Source: Marinobacter sp. ELB17
Lineage (GTDB): Bacteria; Pseudomonadota; Gammaproteobacteria; Pseudomonadales; Oleiphilaceae
DNA length: 64,000 bases
Direction: 5' to 3'
Assembly: GCF_000169375.1 (NCBI RefSeq)
Contig: NZ_AAXY01000010.1
Location: forward strand, 1-64,000
The position numbers were made by a program, and so were the translations under genes. Of this stretch, positions 49,500-58,580 are shown in pieces. Position 1 is the stretch's first letter. Each line of letters opens with the position of its first letter. The notes under the pieces are model-generated. The model was not told where the DNA came from and made no database searches. It worked only from the letters and a program-made list of their open reading frames with translations.

Positions 49500-50504
49500 C
49501 TACAGTAAACCCGATTTTATCATGTCGAACATGTCCAGAATCCGCGCCACAAACTGGTCTTTCGGGCGAAAGCTGCTTTGGGTGCTGATTGTAACGTCTC
49601 GCTGCAGGTGATCCAGTAGCTTGTGCAGGCGCCGACGATGCAAACCGACCGCCGCCTGAACTGGATCGAATATAACGCCGGAAAAGGCTGCAAACGCCGC
49701 CAATGAGCCCATGACAGCGATCATAACGCTGGCCATCGTCGCTAGCGAAGGCTCTGGTGGAAACCAGCTGTAGTACCAACTGCCGAGGGTTTCACCAAGG
49801 ATAAAGTCCTGGGCGGCAAGGGTCGTTGCGAGCATGGTTGCGAGCACCACCCCGAGCCCAATGCCGCCTGGGGTAAACTTCTGGAACGCGAACGCGCCCA
49901 ACACCGTGCATAAAATACTGTTGGTGATATCGGCAGACGCCGTCCGGGTCATCCGGTACTGACTGAGAGCGTCCGCGACCAGCGGTTCAATCAGGGTGCT
50001 AAACCGCTGGTGATCGACCGGCTTGCAAGTATGGCGCTCATAGACCTCCTCCAGTGCCTCAATAAGATATCCCTCCAGAATTGAGCTCTGCTGACCCTTG
50101 TTCAACAGGTCCAACAGAATCAGGTGCGAGATGTGCTGTTGTACCTGGGTGGTCAAACCGGCGGGTACATGATTTGCCAAACCGTGCAGCCACATCAGGC
50201 CTGTTCGTTTGGGAACCAGAATTTTCAACAGGCATACCAAGGCGTACACCGGCGCCCACAGTAGGTTGATGGGTGCCCGCAACATGTCCCATCCCAGCGC
50301 CATTTGGTTGGTCGCCATGGCACCGGGATAATGGAAATGACGGTCAATAAACGCCGGTACCCGCGCCCGGCAGTCGTCAAAGTAGCGCTCGATGCCTGAG
50401 CGGATAGCTTGCTCTATCTCAGCTTCGGAGACGTTTTGCCCGGGCGATGTGGCAATGGGCATAGTAACAAGCGCCTCTGCGTGAGCTTTTGCAATGATCC
50501 GCAT
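49500..50504 (-). CDS. DUF6635-like membrane-associated protein
   Basis: The 334-residue protein starts with an acidic helix, then a segment FIDRHFHYPGAMATNQMALG and WDMLRAPINLLWAPVYALVC typical of a poorly characterised family. Several hydrophobic helices follow in the C-terminal half (about residues 195-285). The last 50 residues are basic. Membrane attachment is likely; the function is unknown. Confidence 0.6.
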   Translation of the reverse strand: MRIIAKAHAEALVTMPIATSPGQNVSEAEIEQAIRSGIERYFDDCRARVPAFIDRHFHYPGAMATNQMALGWDMLRAPINLLWAPVYALVCLLKILVPKRTGLMWLHGLANHVPAGLTTQVQQHISHLILLDLLNKGQQSSILEGYLIEALEEVYERHTCKPVDHQRFSTLIEPLVADALSQYRMTRTASADITNSILCTVLGAFAFQKFTPGGIGLGVVLATMLATTLAAQDFILGETLGSWYYSWFPPEPSLATMASVMIAVMGSLAAFAAFSGVIFDPVQAAVGLHRRRLHKLLDHLQRDVTISTQSSFRPKDQFVARILDMFDMIKSGLL

Positions 50505-50689
50505 CGACGAGATCTGGGAGGCTTCGGATACGAGAGGGTGCGCCTTTTCTGTCTGGAAATGATTTACAAAAATTAATAATTATAGTCCCGAAAAACCCGC
50601 TGATAAGTACTGTGACTTATTGTTGAGTAAACTAACTAAATCTAAAATATCGTACATAAATTAATCAACCTTTTCCGAAGAGAAATACA

Positions 50690-50953
50690 ATGGCTTACAC
50701 ACCTTTCACCGCCGTCAACAACAGCCGTGATTTTCGTAACCAGTACCTGCGCAAAAGTTTTAGTGTGTGGGTGCAAAAGCTTAAAGCGCGTCATCAAAAA
50801 CGTCAGGAACTCGCCAAACCACTTACCTTATGTGTGGCTGCGCTAGCCCCGTCTGTTAATCAAAGAGAAGCAATTGATCAAGTTCGGTCTGAGCAAAATT
50901 TTGGAGCAAACAACTACGAATACCAGACCGTTCGTTCAAGAAATGCTGCTTGA
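50690..50953 (+). CDS. Hypothetical small protein (87 aa)
   Basis: The ATG follows GAAGAGA at good spacing and the upstream region is AT-rich, fitting a promoter. The protein is basic in the middle (RKSFSVWVQKLKARHQKRQE) with no membrane segment. I recognise no family. Codon use looks like that of the neighbours, so it is probably real. Confidence 0.5.
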   Translation: MAYTPFTAVNNSRDFRNQYLRKSFSVWVQKLKARHQKRQELAKPLTLCVAALAPSVNQREAIDQVRSEQNFGANNYEYQTVRSRNAA

Positions 50954-51012
50954 CGCTCATAGCCCTCTGCTGTGATGAACATAACTAAGCTGAAAAAGGC
51001 AGTTTATCACGG

Positions 51013-51570
51013 TTAATCGAACAGGCTCATACGCTTCATAACGTTGTCGCGCTTGATTTTCCAATGGAACATTGCACCCGTCACATGCAGCACCACCAAC
51101 GCTAAAATGATCCAGCCCAGCCATTCATGCAGCAAAAAGAGCAGTTCAGAGAGCTGTTCATCCTTGCCAATAAACCCGGGCAACTGCCAGAGGAAAAATT
51201 CAACCGGGAAGTCGCCGGCGGCTGTGCCTGCCCAGCCAAGTAACGGCATGGCAATCAGCGCTAAATAGAGCAAGTATTGGACGCTTTTACTGACGACTCT
51301 CTCGAAGGTATCCAAGGGCGGTGCATGGTCTGGCACTGCAAAAGCCAGGCGGGTAATAACACGCAGTATCATCAGCAGTAGTATCAACACACCCAGCGTT
51401 TTATGGCCGCCGAAGAGCACGTTCGTCAGCGTTTGGCCTAGCAGATCGACGGCGCCGTCAAAATCCAGAAAGCCTATCGTTAAGCCGCTGGCTAAAGAGA
51501 GCAACACCACGCCAGCCACTGACCAGTGGAGTAGCCGGTGCGGGTAGGCATAGCGATCCAGTGCTTGCAT
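51013..51570 (-). CDS. Cytochrome b561-family protein, copy A
   Basis: From the ATG at 51570 the protein has 185 residues, four hydrophobic helices and heme-ligand histidines (YPHRLLHWSVAG, GGHKTLGV, LHEWLGWIILALVVLHVTGA). It is an inner-membrane di-heme electron carrier of the prokaryotic b561 type, often paired with a periplasmic partner. It differs from copy B at 52929 at only two residues (Glu/Gln and Gly/Ser in the fourth helix region), so the duplication is recent. Confidence 0.87.
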   Translation of the reverse strand: MQALDRYAYPHRLLHWSVAGVVLLSLASGLTIGFLDFDGAVDLLGQTLTNVLFGGHKTLGVLILLLMILRVITRLAFAVPDHAPPLDTFERVVSKSVQYLLYLALIAMPLLGWAGTAAGDFPVEFFLWQLPGFIGKDEQLSELLFLLHEWLGWIILALVVLHVTGAMFHWKIKRDNVMKRMSLFD

Positions 51571-51579
51571 GCGGCGCTC
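51015..51579. repeat. 565-bp direct repeat, left copy (cytochrome b561 gene)
   Basis: This stretch is almost identical to 52931-53495 at a constant offset of 1916 bases and covers the whole cytochrome gene plus a few bases on each side. Only a handful of substitutions are visible. Flanking DNA is unrelated, so the unit was copied as a block. Confidence 0.9.
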
Positions 51580-51615
51580 CTTATAGCCATTCATTTTAGT
51601 TTAGTTTAGTCACTG

Positions 51616-51638
51616 AAACCGGGACAGATCTATTTTCA
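51616..51638 (+). repeat. Dispersed repeat B, copy 2
   Basis: GAAACCGGGACAGATCTATT followed by TTC matches the repeat B core. It lies in the gap right of cytochrome copy A. Confidence 0.55.
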
Positions 51639-51972
51639 TATTTTTTCGATTTCTGGCCGGTGTGCTCGAAAAGCAGGAGTGCTGGAATGAAAACGCTCAG
51701 CCAAGATTCTCGGAGCCCCTGGATTACGTTTCTCGCACATCTGTTTCTGGTTCTGGTTACGGCGGAATTTAGACCAAAGATGCCCTTAGTCGACCTTAAC
51801 CAAGAGCTTGTGGTTCGCGTGCCCGGTATCAGGTCTTGTCCACCCCGCCTACTGCCTGATGGGCAAGCACTGCCATTTTTTGATTAAAACTTGTTTTTTC
51901 AGGGGCCACCCTGAAAGACTGGAGAGGTATTTGGCTTTCAATTGCGTGTTCCTCGGAAAAGGTAGCAGAGTG

Positions 51973-52794
51973 ATGATAGTTGCCGCTAAATCTCTGATAG
52001 GGGCTTTTTTAGCACTGACGGTTTCGCCTGCCTGGTCTGAAATTCAGGCGAAGGGATCGCTCACTGTCTCGATTGCCGCACCGGCCTATTGGTGCCCGTA
52101 CGCCTGTGATGCGGCTGGATTACGCTCGGGATTCACAGTTGATATCGCCCGTGCCGCGCTGGAGTCTGAGGGGCACAAAGTCGTTTATAAAAACCTGCCC
52201 TACGACCGGGCACTTGTTGAGGCAAAAAGCGGTCGTATCGACGCCATAATGCCGACGTTCAAGGGGGAGGCCCCCAGTTTTATCTTTCCCTCATATGCGG
52301 TGTCGCTGACCGAATATTGTTTCTACGTTCCGGAGGACGAACCCCGCCGCTATAGCGGCCTGGATTCAATCGAGAACATGCGATTCGTGGCCACTTCAGG
52401 CTACAGCTATGGCGAAGATATGGACGCTTATATTTCTAACAATCAGGATGAGCGCGTAATTCTGATCGGGGGAGATGACGTATCCAACCGCCTCCGAGAG
52501 ATTGTCAGAAGGGGACGCGTTGATGCACTTCTCGATGATCGGCTTCTGTTCGAATCCAGCCAGAACAGCGTTGGCCTGGTGAATGCCGGCTGTCTCGACG
52601 AACGCCATGCCGGTTACCTGGCACTTTCCCCGGAAGACCCGGGCCGGTCAAACGCCATTGCCCAGGCCTTCGATCGCGGCATTAGGACTATCCGAGAGGA
52701 CGGGCAGCTTTGCGAGATTCTGGAAAAGTACAGGTTAGGCGCCGAAGTAGTGCTCGACCTGAGCGGAGAGTATTGCCCATCAAATTTTTTCTGA
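51973..52794 (+). CDS. Periplasmic substrate-binding protein, amino-acid ABC type (SBP family 3)
   Basis: The frame extends to 51808, but the ATG at 51973 opens directly into a signal peptide (AKSLIGAFLALTVSPAWSEI). The mature part of about 250 residues resembles SBP_bac_3 proteins: GFTVDIARAALESEGHKVVY, LPYDRALVEAKSGRIDAIMP. No permease or ATPase is adjacent, so it could serve an unlinked transporter or a signalling role. It lies between two copies of the cytochrome b561 gene, oriented opposite to them. Confidence 0.75.
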   Translation: MIVAAKSLIGAFLALTVSPAWSEIQAKGSLTVSIAAPAYWCPYACDAAGLRSGFTVDIARAALESEGHKVVYKNLPYDRALVEAKSGRIDAIMPTFKGEAPSFIFPSYAVSLTEYCFYVPEDEPRRYSGLDSIENMRFVATSGYSYGEDMDAYISNNQDERVILIGGDDVSNRLREIVRRGRVDALLDDRLLFESSQNSVGLVNAGCLDERHAGYLALSPEDPGRSNAIAQAFDRGIRTIREDGQLCEILEKYRLGAEVVLDLSGEYCPSNFF

Positions 52795-52928
52795 GCGGTT
52801 TCCGGGTCGAATCTGGCCGGAGCATTGTTGCCGTTACAAAGCACCCGGCCATTCGGCTAACATTGTCATCGAATGCGCAGAAAGTATTCTGAGTTTCTTG
52901 AGCAAGGTTTGTGTCGCGATCTTATTTC

Positions 52929-53486
52929 CTAATCGAACAGGCTCATACGCTTCATAACGTTGTCGCGCTTGATTTTCCAATGGAACATTGCACCCGTCAC
53001 ATGCAGCACCACCAACGCTAAAATGATCCAGCTCAGCCATTGATGCAGCAGAAAGAGCAGTTCAGAGAGCTGTTCATCCTTGCCAATAAACCCGGGCAAC
53101 TGCCAGAGGAAAAATTCAACCGGGAAGTCGCCGGCGGCTGTGCCTGCCCAGCCAAGTAACGGCATGGCAATCAGCGCTAAATAGAGCAAGTATTGGACGC
53201 TTTTACTGACGACTCTCTCGAAGGTATCCAAGGGCGGTGCATGGTCTGGCACTGCAAAAGCCAGGCGGGTAATAACACGCAGTATCATCAGCAGTAGTAT
53301 CAACACACCCAGCGTTTTATGGCCGCCGAAGAGCACGTTCGTCAGCGTTTGGCCTAGCAGATCGACGGCGCCGTCAAAATCCAGAAAGCCTATCGTTAAG
53401 CCGCTGGCTAAAGAGAGCAACACCACGCCAGCCACTGACCAGTGGAGTAGCCGGTGCGGATAGGCATAGCGATCCAGTGCTTGCAT
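52929..53486 (-). CDS. Cytochrome b561-family protein, copy B
   Basis: The 185-residue protein is identical to copy A except for two residues. It has the same four helices and histidine ligands. Upstream sequences of the two copies differ beyond about 10 bases before the ATG, so they may be expressed differently. It lies 134 bases downstream of the substrate-binding protein gene, convergent with it. Confidence 0.87.
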   Translation of the reverse strand: MQALDRYAYPHRLLHWSVAGVVLLSLASGLTIGFLDFDGAVDLLGQTLTNVLFGGHKTLGVLILLLMILRVITRLAFAVPDHAPPLDTFERVVSKSVQYLLYLALIAMPLLGWAGTAAGDFPVEFFLWQLPGFIGKDEQLSELLFLLHQWLSWIILALVVLHVTGAMFHWKIKRDNVMKRMSLFD

Positions 53487-53495
53487 GCGGCGCTC
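52931..53495. repeat. 565-bp direct repeat, right copy
   Basis: The partner of 51015-51579. The intervening 1351 bases hold the substrate-binding protein gene, so recombination between the copies would delete it. Confidence 0.9.
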
Positions 53496-53690
53496 ATGAT
53501 AACCATTGATGTCAGCGAATTCTAGTCATTAAAATGGTCTTGCGCTGCTTAAAACATCGCGAATAAATTGGAATTAATATTATCTGCTCAGCCGGCAGGC
53601 GCCCAAAGACTTTGTGATTGGCCAAGCGAGGATGAGCTAACCCCTTACTCGCCCGGGAAGCTCATTACAATCGGCACAAATTGCTGAGTC

Positions 53691-54055
53691 ATGGCGTTGT
53701 TCGCTAGCCTGGCTGGCTTGTTCTATCGCGGTTATCTGCCGGTTTCCATCCTGGCAGCATACGGTGTGATGAGCCTGTTGGTGTTTGTGATGTACTGGAT
53801 TGATAAACGGGCCGCGAAACGGGGCGCACAACGTACCGCTGAAAATACGCTGCACCTTTTTGAACGTTGCTGTGGCTGGCCCAGCAGGTTTTCCGGCATA
53901 AAATGCGGAAGGGCAGCTATCAGTTCGTGTTCTGGCTGGTGGTTTTGGCAAATGTGGGCGCTCTGGGTTGGCTGTTAGTTGCGCCAGAGGCCATGAGCTT
54001 TAGGCAGCCGTTGGGCTTTGATTTGTCGAAGTCTTTGCAGTCTCTTATTTGGTGA
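53691..54055 (+). pseudogene. DUF1294 membrane protein, frameshifted
   Basis: The first frame gives GVMSLLVFVMYWIDKRAAKR and TAENTLHLFERCCGWPS; from 53867 a second frame continues with AQQVFRHKMRKGSYQFVFWL and VVLANVGALGWLL. Together they make the DUF1294 fold with a short deletion and frameshift near 53880. The cold-shock domain often found upstream is absent. Confidence 0.65.
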
Positions 54056-54125
54056 TGGCAAACTCACCTACTTTTTCGTTTAATGCGAAACTAGTCCTCT
54101 TAACTTATGAAACAGGAACCCGACA

Positions 54126-54581
54126 ATGGCGGAATTATCACTCAAGGAACAACTGAGCAACGCGGTAAAAAACGCGATGCGGAATAGGGAAAAAACTCGG
54201 CTGGGCACTCTGCGACTGGTTCAGGCCGCCGTCAAACAGATCGAGATTGATGAGCGCCGCGAGGTGAATAACGAGGACGTTTTAAAGGTGCTGGACAAAA
54301 TGCTCAAACAGCGCCGCGATTCCGCCGGTCAATACGACGATGCCGGTCGCAAGGAGCTGGGCGACATCGAGCGGGCAGAAATGCTGGTTATTGAGGAATT
54401 CATGCCCGCCGCCCTGACTGAGGATGACCTCGACGGCTTGGTTCGTGCGGCCATCAGCTCAACCGACGCTCAGGGAATGCAAGACATGGGGCGGGTGATG
54501 AGCGAGCTGCGCCCGCAGGTACTTGGTCGGGTCGATATGGGCCATCTGAGCAAGAAGGTGCGGGCCGCGCTAGCGGGCTAA
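54126..54581 (+). CDS. yqeY: GatB/YqeY domain protein
   Basis: The 151-residue protein matches the YqeY family throughout: LKEQLSNAVKNAMRNREKTR, LGTLRLVQAAVKQIEIDERR, LDKMLKQRRDSAGQYDDAGR, and the C-terminal MGRVMSELRPQVLGRVDMG. The family shares the tRNA-binding tail domain of the amidotransferase GatB; its cellular role is uncertain. A purine-rich ribosome-binding site precedes the ATG. Confidence 0.9.
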   Translation: MAELSLKEQLSNAVKNAMRNREKTRLGTLRLVQAAVKQIEIDERREVNNEDVLKVLDKMLKQRRDSAGQYDDAGRKELGDIERAEMLVIEEFMPAALTEDDLDGLVRAAISSTDAQGMQDMGRVMSELRPQVLGRVDMGHLSKKVRAALAG

Positions 54582-54591
54582 TGGCCAGCAA

Positions 54592-54613
54592 AAACCGGGA
54601 CAGATTTATTTCC
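54592..54613 (+). repeat. Dispersed repeat B, copy 3
   Basis: AAACCGGGACAGATTTATTT lies directly after yqeY and before the IS1182 fragment. Confidence 0.6.
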
Positions 54614-54617
54614 GTTA

Positions 54618-54735
54618 TACGGCTACCCTGGAGAACATACACTTGCCCAACTACACTGACTGAATGAAGCGCCGGGTGGACAGCCGGAAAGGGAAACAGA
54701 TCTACAGTCACCGGATGTCGGTGGTGGAACCTCTC
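54618..54735 (+). pseudogene. IS1182 transposase fragment
   Basis: The DNA encodes TLENIHLPNYTD, a stop replacing the expected Trp, then MKRRVDSRKGKQIYSHRMSV and VEP. This aligns with residues around 440-475 of the intact IS1182 transposase at 11544, but is clearly diverged. It is fused in frame to an SDR gene fragment at 54736. Confidence 0.65.
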
Positions 54736-55091
54736 GATGGCACTGGCGCGAATGAGGTTACTGCCGCGTTTGGGGGCCCCGCGGATGTGCTGTTCGTGCG
54801 CTGTAATGTGGCGGATGAAGGCGACGTCGAGTCGGCGTTGCGCCAGGTGATAAACTGGGGAGGTCGGCTGGATGCGTTGGTGAACAATGCCGGCCTGGCT
54901 GATCCCGTGATGGGCGCGGTGGAAGAGCTGGCGCTGGTGGAGTGGCCGAAACGACTGGACGTGAACTTCACCGGTCCCTACCTCACGGCAAAACACGCGG
55001 TACCGCACCTGCGCCGAACCCGGGGAGCCCGCACCCCTCACCGCAAGCGACCATCCCCAGCATCCTGCGCAAGATGATCTACGAAGAGTAG
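54736..55091 (+). pseudogene. SDR oxidoreductase fragment
   Basis: The frame encodes ADVLFVRCNVADEGDVESAL, GGRLDALVNNAGLADPVMG and LDVNFTGPYLTAKHAVPHL, the central part of a classical short-chain dehydrogenase. The cofactor-binding glycine motif and the Ser-Tyr-Lys region are missing. Another frame ends with LRKMIYEE and a stop, a typical C-terminus of the same family, so a further deletion lies near 55030. Confidence 0.65.
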
Positions 55092-55240
55092 GGGGCATCT
55101 CCCTCGCTGGCTGCCCCCATCATAAGGCTTAGAACTTTCTTTCGCGTTCCTAAGAACGAATTGGTCCTATGGCCCCAGAAGAATCGTTCATACTTGTTTC
55201 GAGCAGTATCTGATTTCAATGAAAATCGAGGGCCATACAC

Positions 55241-55771
55241 ATGAACACAGCCACAGGTATTTTAACCGCTCTGGTTTTGATGATCCCTGCCAGCCAGGTT
55301 GTGGCAGACGATAGCAGTGAGCTTCTCAAGGATGCTCTGAGTGCAGCGCCTGTTTCGCTTCGCAATCAGGTAACTGTTATGGACTGGGATAACAACGTGC
55401 TGCAGGAAGGAAGCAGCAATTACGTCTGCTTCCCCACACCACCCACCTTGCAAGGCACGGCCCCCATGTGCCTGGATGGCCCTTGGCAGAAGTGGGCCGC
55501 GGCATGGATGAGCAAACAGCCTTTCACATCACCCGGACTCGGTATTTCTTATATGCTGGGCGGTGACGAGGGGGCGAGTAACATCGATCCATACGCCAAG
55601 GGCAAAACCGACGACAACGACTGGATCAAGGAGGGCCCGCACCTGATGGTTATTGTCTCCGACCCGAAAGACCTCGACGCCCTGCCAACCGATCCGCATA
55701 ACGGCGGGCCCTATGTTATGTGGAAAGGAACAGACTATGCGCACATCATGGTCCCGGTGCGCCTGAACTAA
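55241..55771 (+). CDS. Secreted hypothetical protein (176 aa)
   Basis: A signal peptide (TGILTALVLMIPASQVVA) precedes a mature protein with two Cys (NYVCFPTPP and APMCLDGPW) that could pair, and conserved-looking features near the C-terminus (GPHLMVIVSDPKDLDALPTD, GPYVMWKGTDYAHIMVPV). It looks like a conserved periplasmic protein of unknown function; I cannot name the family. Confidence 0.65.
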   Translation: MNTATGILTALVLMIPASQVVADDSSELLKDALSAAPVSLRNQVTVMDWDNNVLQEGSSNYVCFPTPPTLQGTAPMCLDGPWQKWAAAWMSKQPFTSPGLGISYMLGGDEGASNIDPYAKGKTDDNDWIKEGPHLMVIVSDPKDLDALPTDPHNGGPYVMWKGTDYAHIMVPVRLN

Positions 55772-55791
55772 CCGGGATAGATTTATTTTTT
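55771..55791 (+). repeat. Dispersed repeat B, copy 4
   Basis: ACCGGGATAGATTTATTTTT begins on the last base of the preceding stop codon. An inverted copy lies at 56377, so the 136-residue gene between is bracketed by the two. Confidence 0.6.
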
Positions 55792-55805
55792 GATTAGCTT
55801 TCCGG

Positions 55806-56216
55806 CTAACCTGCCCTGAAGTGTGTCTGCGCCATCTCCCTGGTGATCTGATCAACACGATTACTGCCAGTGGCTTTCAGTTCAGACGTGGCAGACGCGT
55901 AAGATGCCTGTACCCCATGGCTGACATTCAGCGAACTTTTCACACCAGCTTGCCAGGCAGGGTTGCTGACTCCAGCACTCACCGTCGTGTTAGCGATCAA
56001 CTCCCCGAGCTTTTCCTTGCCTCGCAACTGTCGCAGTGCCTCCAGCGCGGCGGCTTCGACTTCCGCCCGGTCGCCTTCACGCCACTGGTCCGCCAGATTC
56101 ATTATATCTTCCATGCCCCGTTCAATGGAAAAATCGAGCATGTTGTATTCGGCCATTTTGGTCAGCGCGCTTCGGAACACATCCCGCTCGCTGTCATCCA
56201 GTAAACCATCGCCCAT
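55806..56216 (-). CDS. Hypothetical helical protein (136 aa)
   Basis: The protein is mostly helical in character: DSERDVFRSALTKMAEYNML, then AAALEALRQLRGKEKLGELI, then a Ser/Thr-rich C-terminus. There is no signal peptide or membrane segment and I recognise no family. It is the only gene between inverted copies of repeat B (55771 and 56377), which may mean it was carried by a small mobile unit. Confidence 0.5.
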   Translation of the reverse strand: MGDGLLDDSERDVFRSALTKMAEYNMLDFSIERGMEDIMNLADQWREGDRAEVEAAALEALRQLRGKEKLGELIANTTVSAGVSNPAWQAGVKSSLNVSHGVQASYASATSELKATGSNRVDQITREMAQTHFRAG

Positions 56217-56376
56217 CTTTTAATGCGGGCCAGTCCTTGGGGAGGGCGTGCAGCTCTGTCTGTCATTATGTTTCCTGAAACAAGTAGTCATGCTGGCAGT
56301 GGTGGACTGAAAGACGTGACACTTGTGTATGGGTGTCCGGTGCAGCAATACGGGAAATCGGGACTGAGTCTGTGCT

Positions 56377-56398
56377 CCGGAAAATAAATCTGTGCCGG
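56377..56398 (-). repeat. Dispersed repeat B, copy 5 (inverted)
   Basis: The minus strand reads CCGGCACAGATTTATTTTCC, the repeat B core facing left, towards copy 4. Confidence 0.55.
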
Positions 56399-56440
56399 CT
56401 ATCTGGATGGCTTCTCTCGATAGTGCCTGTGCCGTAGACT

Positions 56441-57001
56441 TTGTTGATGTTCGAGGAGATGAGTTACACCGCCCTGGCGGGCCAGATTGTCAGCCTTATT
56501 GCGCTGGGCTTTTGCATTGTCGGCTTTACCAGCAAGCACGATGACCGGCTGATGGTGCTGTTGATTGCGGCGAATGTGGCCTTTGCGTTGCAGTTTGCGC
56601 TGTTTGGTAGCTGGACGGCGGCGACCCTGAGCTTGCTGGTAATCGGCCGCATTATGCTGGCGCGGCGCTATATGGGCAGCTGGCAGGTGATGCTGGCGGT
56701 ATTGGGGGTGAATCTTGTGGCCGCACTACTGACCTGGCGCAGCCCAGTGGATTTTTTCGCTATTGCGGCAGCTATTTTTGGCACCTTCGGCATGTTCATG
56801 CTCAGGGGCATTCCGATGCGGCTAATGCTGGCCGCCGCTGCGGTTGCCTGGATGCTAAACAATATTGCCATCGGTTCGGTGGGCGGCACGCTGGCGGAAG
56901 CGATGGTGCTAGTCGTTAACTTCATTACCATATACCGGCTGGCGAAAATGAAACGGCGTTATCCTAAGGCTTTCGAGAAAGCAAAAGAGCCCGGCACATA
57001 G
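56441..57001 (+). CDS. ygjV: YgjV-family inner membrane protein
   Basis: The 186-residue protein has about six short hydrophobic helices and the YgjV pattern (AGQIVSLIALGFCIVGF, LFGSWTAATLSLL, GRIMLARRYMGSWQVML, VVNFITIYRLAKMKRRYPKA). The role is unknown. ATGs at 56441, 56447 and 56459 are all possible starts. Its last 31 codons are duplicated with changes at 59029-59124. Confidence 0.8.
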   Translation: MLMFEEMSYTALAGQIVSLIALGFCIVGFTSKHDDRLMVLLIAANVAFALQFALFGSWTAATLSLLVIGRIMLARRYMGSWQVMLAVLGVNLVAALLTWRSPVDFFAIAAAIFGTFGMFMLRGIPMRLMLAAAAVAWMLNNIAIGSVGGTLAEAMVLVVNFITIYRLAKMKRRYPKAFEKAKEPGT

Positions 57002-57077
57002 AAAACCCAAGCGCCTGAGCCACCAAGGCGTTCGCTGATGTCGTAAAATAGTGCGAATTTTCTGAGGTGAGTGCTCA

Positions 57078-57278
57078 ATGAAATTCTTAATAGTCACAGC
57101 CATCGTTGTCGTGACTGCATTCCTGATTTACCGTGCAAAACAGAACATAGATCCCGTGGACGCGGCCGCAGCGCAAGAGATTGGCGAAATGGTCATGTCG
57201 CAGTTGCGCAAAAATGGGCTGAAGTCGGAGGATGCGCAGGAACAGATTTATTTAAGGATTCACCACACTATCAACTGA
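57078..57278 (+). CDS. Small single-helix membrane protein (66 aa)
   Basis: The N-terminus is one hydrophobic helix (FLIVTAIVVVTAFLIYR) and the rest is a charged helical tail with Asp, Glu, Gln and Lys. GAGGTGAG lies 10 bases upstream of the ATG. No family recognised. It follows ygjV by 76 bases and may be expressed with it. Confidence 0.5.
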   Translation: MKFLIVTAIVVVTAFLIYRAKQNIDPVDAAAAQEIGEMVMSQLRKNGLKSEDAQEQIYLRIHHTIN

Positions 57279-57326
57279 CAATCGCCCGTCAGAAACCAAC
57301 AGTGTCACGTCAGCACAGATGGCCGG

Positions 57327-58565
57327 TCATTTAGCCACCGCGCGTCCTAAAAAGCGCTTCACCGTCAAACCTTGAAATAGAATGGAAAACACCACCACCA
57401 CGTAGGCCATCGGCAGAATCAGATCCCGCTCCGGCCCTGCGGGCAGCGCCAATGCCAATGCAACGGAGATGCCGCCTTTCAGGCCGCCCCAGGTTAACGC
57501 CAGAATAGAGCTGGAGGTATGTTCCTGGAACGGTTTTAACGCCATCACAGGAACACCCACCGCCACCAGCCGTGCCAGAAGCACCAGCGGAATCGCTGCA
57601 AGTCCGGCCAACAGTACCGGTAATTCAAAGGTGACGATCAGGACTTCAAGACCAATCAGCAAAAACAGGACCGCGTTCAGAACTTCATCGATCAACTCCC
57701 AGAACGTATCCAGCTGCTGCTCGGTTTTTTCCGACATTGCGTATCGTCGACCATGGTTGCCGATCATCAGCCCCGCGACCACCACCGCCAACGGGCCGGA
57801 CATATGCAACCGGCTGGCGAGCGCGTAGCCGCCTGCCACCAGAGCAATGGTAACCAGAATTTCGACCTGGTAATTGTCGAGTCGGCGCAGCAGGCGATAC
57901 CCCACCCACCCCAGTACAAAGCCCAACACCAATCCACCCACCACTTCCTCCAGAAACAGCAGGCCAATGCCCTGAAACGAGGCCTCTCTGTCACCCTGTG
58001 CAATGCCTAGAATGGCGATAAACATGACCACCGCAACGCCATCATTGAATAGGGATTCACCCGCAATTTTGGTGGACAAGGCTTTCGGTGTGTCCACCGA
58101 TTTAAGAATGGCCAACACCGCCACAGGGTCGGTGGGCGCCACCACGGCGCCGAAGAGCAGGCAGTAGATAAACGGCAGCGGAATTGCGAGCCAGCCCAGC
58201 ACCAGCCACATGGCACATCCCACTAAAAACGTGGTGACCACAACACCCAGAGTCGCTAACAGCGCCACCAGCCATTTCTGATCGGCCAGATCGTCAAGAT
58301 TTACGTGCAGGGCACCGGCAAACAACAAAAAACTCAAGAGGCCGTTCAGTAATGTTTCACCCAGATCAACCTGTGCAATCAGCTGCTCTGCCCAGCGGGT
58401 CAGATCCTGCCCGCCCAGGTGGTTGATACCGACCAGAACCAGCGAAAAGGCCAGCGAAAACGCCATCACGGCGATACTCGTTGGTAAACCGATAAACCGA
58501 GCATTGATGTAACTGAACAATGCGGAGAGGCTCAGTAGGATGGCGACGATTTCAAAAAGTGTCAT
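57327..58565 (-). CDS. CPA1-type cation:proton antiporter
   Basis: The 412-residue protein has about 12 membrane helices and the CPA1 Na+/H+ exchanger signatures: the ND motif region FNDGVAVVMFIAI with the ion-binding Asp, VVAPTDPVAVLAILK, and LTWGGLKGGISVALALALP. It exchanges Na+ or K+ for protons and supports pH and salt homeostasis. There is no C-terminal regulatory domain. It stands alone. Confidence 0.9.
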   Translation of the reverse strand: MTLFEIVAILLSLSALFSYINARFIGLPTSIAVMAFSLAFSLVLVGINHLGGQDLTRWAEQLIAQVDLGETLLNGLLSFLLFAGALHVNLDDLADQKWLVALLATLGVVVTTFLVGCAMWLVLGWLAIPLPFIYCLLFGAVVAPTDPVAVLAILKSVDTPKALSTKIAGESLFNDGVAVVMFIAILGIAQGDREASFQGIGLLFLEEVVGGLVLGFVLGWVGYRLLRRLDNYQVEILVTIALVAGGYALASRLHMSGPLAVVVAGLMIGNHGRRYAMSEKTEQQLDTFWELIDEVLNAVLFLLIGLEVLIVTFELPVLLAGLAAIPLVLLARLVAVGVPVMALKPFQEHTSSSILALTWGGLKGGISVALALALPAGPERDLILPMAYVVVVFSILFQGLTVKRFLGRAVAK

Positions 58566-58580
58566 GTATTCCTCAAAAAA

